In this document: positions 24,130 to 35,792 of the stretch, piece after piece | Numbering within the stretch: position 1 is the first letter of the stretch | How the letters are laid out: each line of letters opens with the position of its first letter | Origin: Pisolithus tinctorius | Taxonomy: Eukaryota; Basidiomycota; Agaricomycetes; Boletales; Pisolithaceae | DNA length: 64,000 nt | Assembly (NCBI GenBank): GCA_024663395.1 | Contig: JANFAH010000003.1 | Location: 2,790,001-2,854,000 of the forward strand | Direction: 5' to 3' | Made by a program: the position numbers and the translations under genes | The notes under the pieces: model-generated | Told to the model about the DNA's origin: nothing | Databases searched by the model: none | What the model saw: the letters and a program-made list of their open reading frames with translations, nothing else

Positions 24130-26026
24130 CCATGGTAGGCCAGACGGGCCCGTTTTCATGTTGCGATCTTGCGAGTCATCCCATCGATGGGCCCGTCCCT
24201 CTGTTGCGACAGTTTCCATTCAATAGAGGGCAGGCCTGTTCATTTGATTTGACCTCAACCCTGACATTTCGGATGGGCCTGTCTATATCATGACGCTTGA
24301 TGCAGGGGCCCATGGACGGGCCCGTCCGCATGTTTAGCTAGGATATGGTGCACCGGCCCGTCTGTATGATATGGCATCATCTATGTTCTGACAGACATGC
24401 TCGTTCATGTCATGCAATGTGTACAGCTGCATGGTGGTTGGACCCGTCCACATGATGTGCCATAAACCGCGTTTGATGGATGGTCCCCTCTTTATTGTAT
24501 GATCTACAATCCTTTGGCCTGTCCATGTCATGCGTCGGTATATTTAATGGATGACAGGCCTTTCGATTTGATACGAAGGTGACCGTGCCACATTGGACGG
24601 GCCCGTCAATGTGATATGGTGTGATCCGCTTGCGGGCGGATGGGCCCGTCTTTATCTCTTGATCTCACAGAGCACACAGTTGATGGGCCCGTCCATTTGA
24701 TGTGATGTTAGCTATGTAGTGGCGGACGGGCCCGTTCATTTGATGCAACACGAACCCCTGCATGGTGGATGGGCCCGTCCATATGACTCGGCATGATCCA
24801 TGTTCTTCCAGGCGGGCCTGGCTGCATCTCTTGATCTCGCTGATCATATCATCATTTGGCCCATCCATACAATGCGTCAGTAGATATACCATAGAGGTTT
24901 GCACGTCTTCATCTTTTTATCTTCTACACGATACCATCGATGGGCCCGTCCTCGTAATTTGACATTAGCTATGCAATGGGGGACGGGCCCTTTGATTAGA
25001 TGCGACTCATCCGTGACATATTGCATGGGCCCGTCAATGTGCGATGCCATGATCCATGTTCGGGTGGACAGGCCTGCCTTTATCATTCCATCTTCCAGAT
25101 CACACAATTATCGGGCCCGTCCATGCGGTGCGACATTAGCTGTACAATGGAGGACAGGCCTGTCTGCATCTTTTGATCTTACAGATCATACCATTGATGG
25201 GCCCGCCCATGTGATGCGTCATCAGCTATACAATGGAGGACGGGCCCGTTCATTTGATGCGACCTGAACCGCAATATTCACGACCCGCCTGTCCATATGA
25301 TATGATGTGATCTGCGTTCTGACAGCCGGGCCCGTTTTCATGTTTTGAGCTGGGCAATCATACCATTGGCTGGCCAATCCATGCGGTGCGACCATTACCC
25401 GCTCCCCAACGGAGGGGGCCATTGGACATGCCCGTCCATCTGATGTGGCGCAATCCATCATACGAAAGACGGGCCCTTGTTTATGCTGTGATCTTTCCAT
25501 TCACACCATGGACGGGCCCGTTAATTCATTGAGTCATTATTGATGAAATGGTTGACAGGCCCATCCATTTGTTTCGACATTATTTGCCATGCGACGGACG
25601 GGCCCATCTATCGGATGTGGCATCGTCCATGGTATGATATTTGGACCCCTCTATTTGTCGCGACTCCATCTGCTATATGATAGACGGTCCCGGGCATATG
25701 ATTGGGCATTTCCATGATATGATGGATGGGCCTGCCCATTTGTTGTGACGCCATCCGCCAGATGGTAAATGGGCCTGCATGTATGTTGCGGCATCATTCA
25801 AACCCTTGCGCATGGGCCTGCCCATGTATTATCTCTTCACCCACTGTACCATGAACGGGCCTGTCTATATTCTTACAGTTCACCAGTAATCTCCCCTCTT
25901 CACAGGCCCCCCCTATATGTTGCGCTATCCTTATCCCTGTCGGCCTGTTCCATAAGTTGTGACAGCTGACTTGTGGGCCCGCTCATATGTTACTGTTGCT
26001 CTGCACCCTCAGGCCTGTTCATGTGT
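24130..26026. repeat. long subterminal array of GGGCCCGTCC palindromes, Zn2Cys6-gene side
   Basis: Forty or so copies of the GACGGGCCCGTC-type core over 1.9 kb, spaced mostly 40-60 bp. Full-length examples are near 24598, 24725, 25236 and 25512. Many are decayed to GGGCCTGTC or GGGCCCATC. This array is about twice as long as the one at the other end, so the element is asymmetric. Confidence 0.85.
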
Positions 26027-26132
26027 CACAGCTTAATTAATTTGATGGGCCCGCGTCAGGTTCTATATCAGTAATGGTAATTTGGCATGCAGGCTACCCA
26101 TATGTTGTGACTAAGTGCGACTACATTATGTG
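26027..26132. repeat. terminal inverted repeat, inner end of copy 1
   Basis: Inverse counterpart of 8341-8446: CTTAATTAATTTGATGGGCC, AGTAATGGTAATTTGGC, GGCTACCCATATGTTGTGAC and finally ACTACATTATGTG at the outer edge. Confidence 0.85.
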
Positions 26133-26139
26133 AAATAAA
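26133..26139. repeat. 7-bp target-site duplication, right side of KDZ copy 1
   Basis: AAATAAA directly follows the element end TATGTG and matches 8334-8340. Confidence 0.7.
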
Positions 26140-26450
26140 TCCAGAACCACTGGGCACATCAACATGGAGGCATCATTGAGTAGTATGCACCTGTGTAATA
26201 TTGAGAGACGTGGTGGGGAAATGAATGAGGTGGACTCCATGTTGATGTTGGGGCTGGATGGTGTTCTCCATTGACAGTGACTGCTGCCATCATTGACAGG
26301 ATGTTGTGGGGGTAGATAAAATAAAAAAAAAAACTTACTGTTGTCATCAGGATGCTGCAGACAAAAAAAAAACTTGCTGGCATGGATGCTGGGGATGGGG
26401 GTGGACATCATGGATGTCAACAGCACTGAGGGTGAGTGTGTTAGTTGGGT
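26140..26450. other. spacer between the two KDZ copies, part of the outer element
   Basis: This is unique DNA between the two inverted elements, the only part of the 36-kb palindrome that is not duplicated. It contains two poly-A runs (near 26324 and 26365) and ATG-rich direct words such as GGATGCTG. The minus-strand frame over it has no motif and runs into the terminal repeat, so I do not call it a gene. Its left edge continues the sequence broken at 8340, and its right edge continues at 44669. Confidence 0.6.
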
Positions 26451-26457
26451 CTGTGCA
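26451..26457. repeat. 7-bp target-site duplication, left side of KDZ copy 2
   Basis: CTGTGCA directly precedes the element end CACATAATGTAGTC and recurs at 44662-44668 directly after the other end. Confidence 0.88.
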
Positions 26458-26563
26458 CACATAATGTAGTCGCGCTTAGTCACAACATATGGGCAGCCTG
26501 CGCGCCAAATTACCATTACTGATATAGAACCTGATGCGGGCCCATCAAATTAATTAAGCTGTG
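26458..26563. repeat. terminal inverted repeat, inner end of copy 2
   Basis: Starts CACATAATGTAGTC and repeats, inverted, the inner end of copy 1. Words such as GGGCAGCCTG, CCAAATTACCATTACT and GGGCCCATCAAATTAATTAA follow in the same order. Confidence 0.85.
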
Positions 26564-28460
26564 ACACATGAACAGGCCTGAGGGTGCAGAGCAACAGTAA
26601 CATATGAGCGGGCCCACGAGTCAGCTGTCACAACTTATGGAACGGGCTGACAGGGATAAGGATAGCGCAACATATGGGGGGGCCTGTGAAGAGGGGAGAT
26701 TACTGGTGAACTGTAAGAATATAGACAGGCCTGTTCATGGTACAGTGGGTGAAGAGATAATACATGGGCAGGCCCATGCGCAAGGGTTTGAATGATGCCG
26801 CAACATAAGTGCGGGCCCATTTACTGTCTGGCAGATGGCGTCGCAACAAATGGGCGGGCCCATCCATCATATCATGGAAATGCCCAATCATATGCCTGGG
26901 ACCGTCTATCATATAGCAGATGGAGTCGTGACAAATAGAGGGGTCCAAATATCATACCATGGACGATGCCACATCCGATAGATGGGCCCATCCATCGCAT
27001 GGCAAATAATGTCGAAACAAATGGATGGGCCTGTCAACCATTTCATCAATAATGACTCAATGAATTAACGGGCCCGTCCATGGTGTGAATGGCAAGATCC
27101 CAGCATAAACAAGGGCCCGTCTTTCGTATGATGGATTGCACTGCATCAGATGGACGGGCATGTCCAACGGCCCCCTCCGTTGGGGAGTGGGTAATGGTCG
27201 CACCGCATGGATTGGCCAGCCAATGGTATGATTGCCCAGCTCAAAACATGAAAATGGGCCCGGCTGTCAGAACGCGGATCACATCGTATCATATGGACAG
27301 GCGGGTCGTGAATATCGCGGTTCAGGTCGCATCAAATGAACGGGCCCATCCTCCATTGTATAGCTGATGACGCATCACATGGGCGGGCCCATCAATGGTA
27401 TGATCTGTAAGATCAAAAGATGCAGACAGGCCTGTCCTCCATTGTACAGCTAATGTCGCACCGCATGGACGGGCCCGTTAATTGTGTGATCTGGAAGATG
27501 GAAAGATAAAGGCAGGCCCGTCCACCCGAACATGGATCACGGCATCGCACATTGACGGGCCCATGCAATATGTCATGGATGAGTCGCATCTAATCAAAGG
27601 GCCCGTCCCCCATTGCATAGCTAATGTCAAATTACGAGGATGGGCCCATCGATGTTATCGTGTAGAAGATAAAAAGATGAAGACGCGCAAAACCTCTATG
27701 GTATATCTACTGACACATTGTATGGATGGGCCAAATGATGATATGATCAGCGAGATCAAGAGATGCAACTGGGCCTGCCTGGAAGAACATGGATCATGCC
27801 GAGTCATATGGACAGGCCCATCCACCATGCAGGGGTTCACGTTGCATCAAATGAATGGGCCCATCTGCCACTACATAGCTAACGTCACATCAAATGGACA
27901 GGCCCATCAACTGTGTGCTCTGTGAGATCAAGAGATAAAGACAGGCCTGTCCGCCCGCAAGTGGATCACGCCATATCACATTGACAGGCCTGTCCAATGT
28001 GGCGTGGTCACCTTCGTATCAAATTGAAAGGCCCGTCATCCATTAAATATACCAACGCATGACATGGACAGGCCAAAGGATTGTAGATCGTATGATAAAG
28101 AGGGGACCATCCGTCAAACACAGTTTATGGCACATCATGTGGACGGGTCCAACCACCATGCAGCTGTACACATTGCATGACATGAACGAGCACGTCTGTT
28201 GGAACATAGATGATGCCATATCATACAGACGGGCCGGTGCACCATATCCTAGCTAAACATGTGGATGGGCCCATCCATGGGCCCCTGCATCAAGTGTCAT
28301 GATATAGACAGGCCCATCCGAAATGTCAGGGTTGAGGTCAAATCAAATGAACAGGCCTGCCCTCTATTGAATGGAAACTGTTGCAACAGAGGGTCGGGCC
28401 CATCGACGGGATGACTCGCAAGATCACAACATGAAAACGGGCCTGTCCAGCCTACCATGG
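26564..28460. repeat. long subterminal array of GGGCCCGTCC palindromes (copy 2)
   Basis: Inverse counterpart of 24130-26026, with the same units in reverse order. Many positions that read CG in one copy read CA or TG in the other. Intact cores are seen for example at 27068 and 27466. Confidence 0.85.
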
Positions 28461-29212
28461 CAGATGCTGCATCGCCAGTAAGGACACGACTACCATCTCG
28501 TGATCCTTGTCGCATCATCTCAACTGTCCAGAATTTCATCTGCTGGATCAAAAGTTAAAGATAGGGCATCCGATGGATTGTCAACCCGATCACAGCAAAG
28601 GGAGATCAATCGTCCTGCAGAAACTGACATCGCAAATCAATGAAGGGCGGATCTGTCGCATACGAATATGCGCAATAAATGAGCAGGCAGGTTGATCGCA
28701 TAAGCTGCCCAGTGATGAGAAAATGAGCGCACTGTCAGCATCGGGTGGATGACGTCACATGGCATGGAGGGAGCTGCCTGCCATATGATGTGCCAACTAA
28801 TAAATACATTCCGACTAGTACTTTGCATTGAAAAACCATATATTCATGCCGTTCCGAGTGATCTTAGGCTGCATTGCTTACATTTCATCTGAGGGTGGGT
28901 CAAGTAAACGCAACTAAGGTCCAAATATTCTGAATCCTGTATTCAACGGCAAGCAAATATTTTACTATCAGTTCATAAATCTATTGTACCTCCTGTCCGA
29001 TAGTAATGTGATGTTAGTTTAATGCGATGCAATCCTTCCGCCCTGGAGACATCGGGGCATTCCAAGTTCACGACGATATTCTGTGGGAATGATACAGTGA
29101 ACAACAAACACAAAGTACAAAAGCGGTACGCAAGCGTCGTGTTGGCATTGCTACCCGAAAATTAATGCAAACCATCACCGCTACCCAAAGCCGCTTCACT
29201 CTCAACAACGCC
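28461..29212. other. gene-free subterminal region of copy 2
   Basis: Counterpart of 23378-24129, the probable promoter region of the Zn2Cys6-like gene. The open frame starting at 29165 uses an ATG created by deamination and is not taken as the start. Confidence 0.45.
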
Positions 29213-31368
29213 ATGAGCACCTACAACGCACACGTTGAACTCGAAAATGCTGCGAAGTCGATCTTGGAAATCATCGAAAGCCAAGTAAATGGCTTGAGGG
29301 ATTTTGCAGATAAGCCGAGATTTGTGGCATGGAAGGCAGGTGTGAGAGCGGTTGCAGCAGTAGTGGTGAGTCGCTGCATAATCTCGCAGAGGCCATGTCT
29401 GATGGATGAAGGACTCCGTGCACAAGATTGCTTGCATCACTCAACAGATTCCGCTCACCCTCATTGCCGCCGAAAAATTTTGCAAATGGCATGAGAGGGT
29501 GGGTTACGAACGCGAGGGTCACCTGTTCCCAAAGTGGAGGCAAATCACCCACCCTGAGAAGGCTGACCTTGCTGGCCACCTATGGTTACAGAGCATCGAA
29601 GAACGCGTGCATTCAACACATGCAGGCACCTCCATGGCTCCCATTCCCCCAACCCCAAAACCAAAATCTGCAAAACTGTCGAAGGTGGCAAGTCAAAAAG
29701 GAAAGGAAAAGGCTTCAGCAGCCGAGGTCGAGCAGATGACGCAGGTCGATGACCGCGATGGAGAGGGTAAAGGCGTTGATAAGGATGTGGAGATGGTGGG
29801 CCATCAGATCCACGAGGGCCGTGCTCGCGGACTGTCTATCACGAATGAACGAGCCGCGTCTACCTCCCACCTGCCCAGTCGCGAATCCCGAACGCCAAGG
29901 CCAAAGGTAATCAAGCAGGAGATGGTGGAGGAGGACAAAGAGGACGAGTTGGATGATGATGAAGATCTGCATGTTGCCTTGGACGCAGGCCAGCCCGGTA
30001 CGTCGACCCATCTGCAACCTCATTCGACAGCACCTGCCATCACAGCTCCACCGAAATCCACGCCAGGACGCGGACCCTGCGACACATGTGTTCGCCACAA
30101 TGTTACTTGCACTCCAAGGACAATGGGTTCATGTGCGCAATGCAAGCATTGCAAGATTTGCTGCTCGCAATCCGACCTGTGCCCTTCTAAAGGCAGTACT
30201 CCTGGGACTTCTTCAGGACAGAATCGCTCTTGCGCATGTAGCAAGAAATGGTCTCGCAGCACCACCACGCCTAGCGATGACAAGCAACTCGACAAACCAG
30301 ACCGTCCAGCAAAGAAACCTCACCAAACACCAGCCGTCACCCCCATCCCAAAGAGCTGCCCAGTGGTCTTGATACCTCAGGGAAGACCAGGTGCGTTTCA
30401 GCTCCGGCATAAGACATGATTTCATGACATCTAAAACAGTGATATGTCTACCAGCAAGGCCTGCTTGGACCACCTCGCAAGTCTTGCCTGCCCAACCACA
30501 GCAATGCCTGCAACCCACTCACACCGCCATGCCAGGCGCTGGACCATCAAGAACGCCTCAATCGAGCATGATTACAGGTCAGCGTGCAGTTTATGAATCG
30601 TAATGTAGTTCTGACATTTCTCACCCGTAAATTGAACTAGCACATGAGCAGAATGCCGCCCCGTCCACCCGCACTCCTCAGTCTGCACCAACACCACAAC
30701 TGCAACCACCAACATTATTCAAAGTCGACATGCGCAATGAGCTCAACCAGCTCTTTTTCTTCCACAAGTCCATCTCTGTGCAAATGGTGGAAGTCAAAAA
30801 GTGGCTGAACGCCATGGACAGCCATCGACAGGCAGCCATGCCTGGGTTGGTCGAGGATCGGATGTGAAGCATGGCCGATGAGCTTGCCTGCATTTCATCA
30901 TGACAAGCATCCACCGACAGGAAGTTGGACTGCGCAATCCGTGCAATTGAAGCCTTGTGCTTACAGGTGGTTGGCCACACCGAAGGACCTCCTGATGCTA
31001 TTGAAAATTCGACCACGGCAATGACCGCACTGCCTCCACCTGATGAGGAGTCGATGGATGGAATGGAAGGGTTGGGTTCGAGTGCTAAGGGTCCGCTCAG
31101 CAGATCAGTCAGCAGCTTTGTGGTTGATGAGGTTGCGGGTGTTGTGGTGGAAAGGCAGGCGGCAGGCATTGAAGAGCACTTGCTAGATTCGGGTCCATGC
31201 AATGAGGACCTAATGGTGGACTGGGATGGAGGGCAAGAACAACAAGAGGATTCAGCCGGACACCCAATGACGCCTTCCGCAATTGCAGTTGCTCCCCTGC
31301 TGCACCCACAAACTGAATCGAACGTCGATCAGCCATCACTGAGGAGCCACAACAGCATTAGACAGTAG
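29213..31368 (+). pseudogene. Zn2Cys6-like, helical-tailed KDZ-cargo protein (copy 2)
   Basis: Starts MSTYNAHVELENAAKS. Introns at 29366-29411, about 30391-30441 and about 30592-30640 join three long exons. The first and second exons give a helical region, KFCKWHERVGYEREG and an acidic run. The cysteine cluster (GPCDTCVRHNVTC, SCAQCKHCKICC) at about 30077-30162 keeps all six cysteines of a Zn2Cys6 module, with extra Cys from Arg-to-Cys CpG changes. A later exon gives RNELNQLFFFHKSISVQM. A TGA at 30864-30866 replaces a CGA that copy 1 keeps, and a small deletion shifts the C-terminus. If the domain folds, it would be a sequence-specific DNA-binding protein of the element. Homologous cargo genes are known near KDZ elements, but function is inferred. 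Confidence 0.6.
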
Positions 31369-31719
31369 GAAATTCAGTACAAGATGGGACTGATGAGGTA
31401 GATACACCATTTACTATCGAATGTGATGTACGGGGTGGGGATATGACCACCATGGTTGTTGGGTCAATGCCGGAGTGCTTGCCAAGGATCCTACCATCTT
31501 ATATCAATTAGTTCTATTGTCCATCAGAAGATGCGGGTTTTGTCATGCAGTATCCTTAGAATGCATTTTTCTTAGCGGCTGAATATCAATTTTCAATTTG
31601 CCGCCTGTGACAGGAGGACAGATTGGTGACATCCAATGGGGATATGGCAACACCAATGTCAACTGAACATTTGCACACGGGCAGCGTAAGTACATTACAT
31701 GGAGGACGCTGGTATATGG
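31369..31719. other. spacer between convergent genes of copy 2
   Basis: Counterpart of 20865-21223, between the stop of the Zn2Cys6-like gene and that of the transposase. Nothing recognisable. Confidence 0.5.
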
Positions 31720-34700
31720 CTATGTATTGACATTGTCAAGATCCATCAGATTAGGTATTTCCGTCAAGTTCATCTCCTGCCGTTTGAACTGAGTCCACTC
31801 TGCAAGTCGCTCAAATATTGCTATCTGCTTCACAGTGTAGCAGGTAGGCCCAATGGCTTCACATTTGGACTGAAAGATCCGCCATTGCGCAGCTCAATGG
31901 GTGAAGAAATTGAGCATCCATTGAAATTCGGCCATCAGCAATTCTTGTTCTTCTGTCCAGCGATCTTGTACCGCTTTGGCTCGAAGCCAATGAATCCGGT
32001 AAACTTACACAGCAGTAAATCTTGCTGTCTACTGTGATAGATGAGTGACCTACATTCTGACATCCATGTATTTGATTCTGTATCCCTAGGCATGTCGATA
32101 GACCAAAACCATGGTAATTGGCTGCCCTGGTGGTCATGCGCATTCTGACTGATGGCTGCTGTACTGACAGTGAGGTGCGATTTCTGCATTTCCTGGAACC
32201 TTGAAAGGGTCTCTTCAGTTGCACCAAGAGATACCATCGCTGCTCGGCATTGCTTGTAAATTGCGGCTTGCTTGCGAACCGCGCCGTTGATGGTATGGAT
32301 CATATCCCATGCCCACATTTTCATAGCATAGCTTTTTGCCTGCCGCACGGCGTTTCGGAAGACTACTGCCTTATCCACTAAGGCAAGCTGAAGCCCATGC
32401 AGCGCATCATTCGCTTGGCCGATCCGCAGTTTCAATTCGATCTCCTGGATGCCATCTAGTCCAGAAGCAATGCATTGATTAATTCCCAAGTTCGATGGGA
32501 GCGGCAGTGACATGCTGCCTACAAGGTCAGCAGCATCCGCAGTCAGTGATCCATCTGTGCTGTCATTCAGCTCATCGGGATCAGATGTGCATTTGCCAGA
32601 TATACCAACCGGGTCATCCATAGAGCCATCCCGTCCATGTTCGGCAGGGGAAATACCTCCCACTTCATGTTGTACACCAAAATATACCGCTCCATCTGCG
32701 ATAAACGCAGACTGCTCAGAGGATAAACACTCCATCCGATGAGCAATGGCTAGTCGTTTCAATTCTGGGGCATGTGCACTGACATGGTGACGATCGATCC
32801 GCAGCATGATTGATGCCTCCTCAAGCCGGAGACCCCACACAAGCCAACTTCCAATGCCGAGCTGTATTCCGACATTGGATGTGTTTTCCAACAATTCCAG
32901 TTCAACAGCATGTACAGTTGGTGCTGTCTGGATGTCAGGATGGATGGAAAATTCAAAGCATTCCAAAGACCGCACCCTTCTTCATTTGCACCTCAAAGAT
33001 GTCCATAGCGGAGGCATTGCGAATTCTGTCATTGAATGTAGTTTCCTCTTGATTGCACCAGGAATGTCGTTGTGAAACGGATACTCCCTCATCAAGCATT
33101 TGGAATGCCTGCATCGCCAGATCTGTGGCCACCCACATGGCTGCAAGCTTCTGAGACAGACTATTGACTACGCGCACTGCATCAGCAGTGTGAACAGATC
33201 AAGAGAATTACTTACCCATTCGAATCATCTTCATGAAGTTACAGTCGCTCATCTGAAAATCTAACAGCTCCTGTCGGTGTGGGGAACTCATGCCCCATGC
33301 AGATGCGGATACAATGTTCAGTAATGACCACAAGGTTTCAATGATTTCACTGTCTACCCAGCCAGCACCTTTCATAAACAAGGGGGCATATCTTGCATAG
33401 CATTCCTGCTTGTGACCATGCACATGCCAGATTCCGATCCCAGGCATAATCTGCAGCGATCATGGGATTTCAATGAAGGAGCTATTTCCAACCCACATGC
33501 ATAGATTTTTCATGTAAGAACAGTTTATGTCATAGAAACAGAGGACCTTGTTGATGCCTGCCATGTTGTAGTGTAAGGCATTCGCCAGTGAGTAATCCAT
33601 ATTTAACTGCCTACACTTCCATGAGCGGGAGGCACATGAGTGAATGGATGTATTACCTTTCACCCTTTTGGAAGTCAACAACAGAATGCAGGTAAAAGCA
33701 CCCATGCCACATGCAAGCCGTCGCGCCTATTCTGGTTGAGTGAAGTTTGCCGTGGTTAGCATTGGCCTGATTGATAGCTCTATGGTTGTTGCATGGCGAT
33801 TTCTGGCCATCGTATGAGTGCTTGAATGACGGAAAATGTCAGATATATGTACCTCTGTGACATGGGGAGTGGCCTGCAGGTATGCCTGATACTCGGAGTT
33901 GGAGACCATGTATCCATGTCCATCCATCATCCGCACCTGGTCTGCTGGACACCTGTCATGCATATGTTCGGCTTTGAAATTTCTGTCCATCACCAGCGTG
34001 TGGGCATATTTCCAGCTTCATAAGGTGAGCGGATGGTGAGTGAGTCAATTCTGGCCTCTCACTGATTCAAATCTTCTGTCGGGTCGACATTGATACCCGG
34101 CTGTGGACATGTTGCACAAAATAACGCTAGGTCACCTCGCTTGTGCATGTCTGTGCATTCCAAGATGCCGCTCCATTTCATCAGTTTCAGGAGTCGCCAT
34201 TGCCATGCAACTCGCAGCAACTCGTGGTACCTGTCCTGTTTGCATGAAGTCATTAGACTGGTTAGTAAAGACAATTTTACTATGATCACTTACTGGAACC
34301 AAGTGAGGAAACATGGCAGACGTGATCTGGCGCAATTTGCTGTAATAGTTCATCCCGGTTGTCCCGCATTCGAGGTTGTCTCTCATGAAATCGTCCAAAA
34401 CTGCAAATGTAAATGTAGTGCTGGGTTTTTCGAAGGTTGCAGGAAATAACTTCGCTTGGAGTAACTGAATTGGGTAGGCTTCGGCATCTTCGCATTGGCA
34501 CCAACGTACTGGGATGAAATGCACCCCGGTGACATCGACCATGGTGAGATATTTCGACCCAACAGGTCGCCACAAGTGGGGTGGCATATCATCCATGTCT
34601 TCCCATTCCTTTCCATCAATTGGGCAGGTCCCACTAGCACGACTTGCACTTGGCAGATCTGATGGACAAATTGTTCCGCTGTGCCCGAGATGGAGCTCAG

Positions 34701-35355
34701 CCCCTGTCTATGGCCCGCTTTGTGATTGTCACCTGACTTCATGGACTGATCTCTCACCATGTGCAATGCTGATTCCTCAAAGAAGTTCCCTGCCCATTGC
34801 TGGACTCTGTGGAACAGCAAGCCCTGATGGGTAACCCTGCAGCATTCCTTGCAGAACAGTGGCGTGTGGATGCAATCAGGACATCTGTAACCCCCTTCTG
34901 CTCTGCACCTGGCACAGTTCTGTGGCTTGGGGGGTGCTTCCAGATCCAAAAGGACCTTCATGAATTCCTCCTTGTGTGGAAGCCACTCTCGGATATAATC
35001 ATTCTGTGTCTGACAATTGGAGTGAGCTTGGTTGTATGCCAGAAGGATGTCTTGGCACCTTCTTTCGAGGTAACTGTAATGGCTCTACAGGTGGGGCATC
35101 ATTATCATGTTGCATGTCAAATGCATCCTCAATGGGATCCATGTGTGGCTTGGAAGGAGATCGGGAGTGCTTGGATGGGGAGGAGCGGGGAAAATGGACA
35201 GAGGAGGTGGCATCTAGTGGTGTAATCGCCACCTCTACTAATCTTGATCTGCACCTACCACTTGTTGTCCGAGTCTTAATCTGAAGCTGCTTGACTCGAT
35301 GGCCAGGGGTATGGCCAATCATTTGCATATGCTTTCCTCCACTGCGTTTAGCCAT
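31720..35355 (-). pseudogene. KDZ transposase with CxC2-type zinc cluster (copy 2), best-preserved frame
   Basis: The order of domains matches copy 1: basic N-terminus MAKRSGGKHMQ, cysteine cluster (CARCRAEGGYRCPDC, FCKECCRVTH), MVDVTGVHF, DRYHELLRVAWQWRLLK, MDRNFKAEHM, CFYDINCSYMKNL, GIWHVHGHKQECY and SEIIETLWSLLN. The long C-terminal helical part follows (PLPSNLGINQCIASGLDGIQ, then RAAMVSLGATEETLSRFQEM), closing with YKIHWLRAKAVQDRW-type and YTVKQIAIFERLAE-type pieces after the last intron. With ten exons the frame stays open except for one TGA at 33460-33462, the same codon as in copy 1 and probably an old CGA. The three acidic catalytic residues are intact. No other inactivating change was found here, so this copy is one codon away from an open transposase frame. 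Confidence 0.9.
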
Positions 35356-35792
35356 ATCTATGCTGTTGACAGTGAACTATGTATCTGTTAGTTGCTGGTA
35401 GGAATGACCATGATCTCTTTACTACTGTTTCACTTTCAGCTCACAGATCTCAATGTGATGCACCAGATCTTCGGTATCATTGCCCAATGAAGGTGATTGG
35501 GCAGCTCCAATTTCACCCCCGACCTAAACCCAGCAGCTGCCAACCTTATTGGGGTAGGAATAGTCAACAGAATGAATGCAATTGGTTCGCTTGCTGGATG
35601 TCAAGATCAATGGCCCCTGAAGCGCCGATAATTAATGGGGGAAGATTGCCAAAAGTCAATCAGCAAGCGGGCAGATGCAATGGGGATGCGATTTGGACAA
35701 TGTCATGGATACCAAAGTGCATTGGATTAGTCTATTATAATACTTAATGCAATAATGTTGAAAGATACCCACTTTCCATTCCAGATATCGAC
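35356..35792. promoter_or_regulatory. shared divergent promoter region (copy 2)
   Basis: Counterpart of 16788-17224 between the divergent starts of the transposase and the KDZ-associated gene. No motif assigned. Confidence 0.45.

Larger units (their letters stand above)
8341..26132 (+). mobile_element. KDZ (Kyakuja-Dileera-Zisupton) DNA transposon, copy 1
   Basis: This 17.8-kb element has terminal inverted repeats (8341 onward against 26132 backward, sharing ATGTAGTC and TTAGTCACAACA words), a 7-bp target duplication, subterminal palindrome arrays and five genes. The genes are a TET/JBP-like dioxygenase, a proline-rich protein, a KDZ-associated conserved protein, the KDZ transposase and a Zn2Cys6-like protein. 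It is nearly collinear with copy 2 in reverse orientation. Almost every gene is frameshifted in this copy, mostly by single bases inserted in former CpGs. Orientation is given by the transposase. Confidence 0.92.

Noticed and set aside
24130..26026. CRISPR-like array (short repeat, regular spacers)
   Set aside because: The repeated core is short and degenerate, spacing varies, the genome is fungal, and the units mirror a second array at the other element end.
26121..26516. 131-residue minus-strand protein in the central spacer
   Set aside because: It runs across the terminal repeat and poly-A runs, with no motif.
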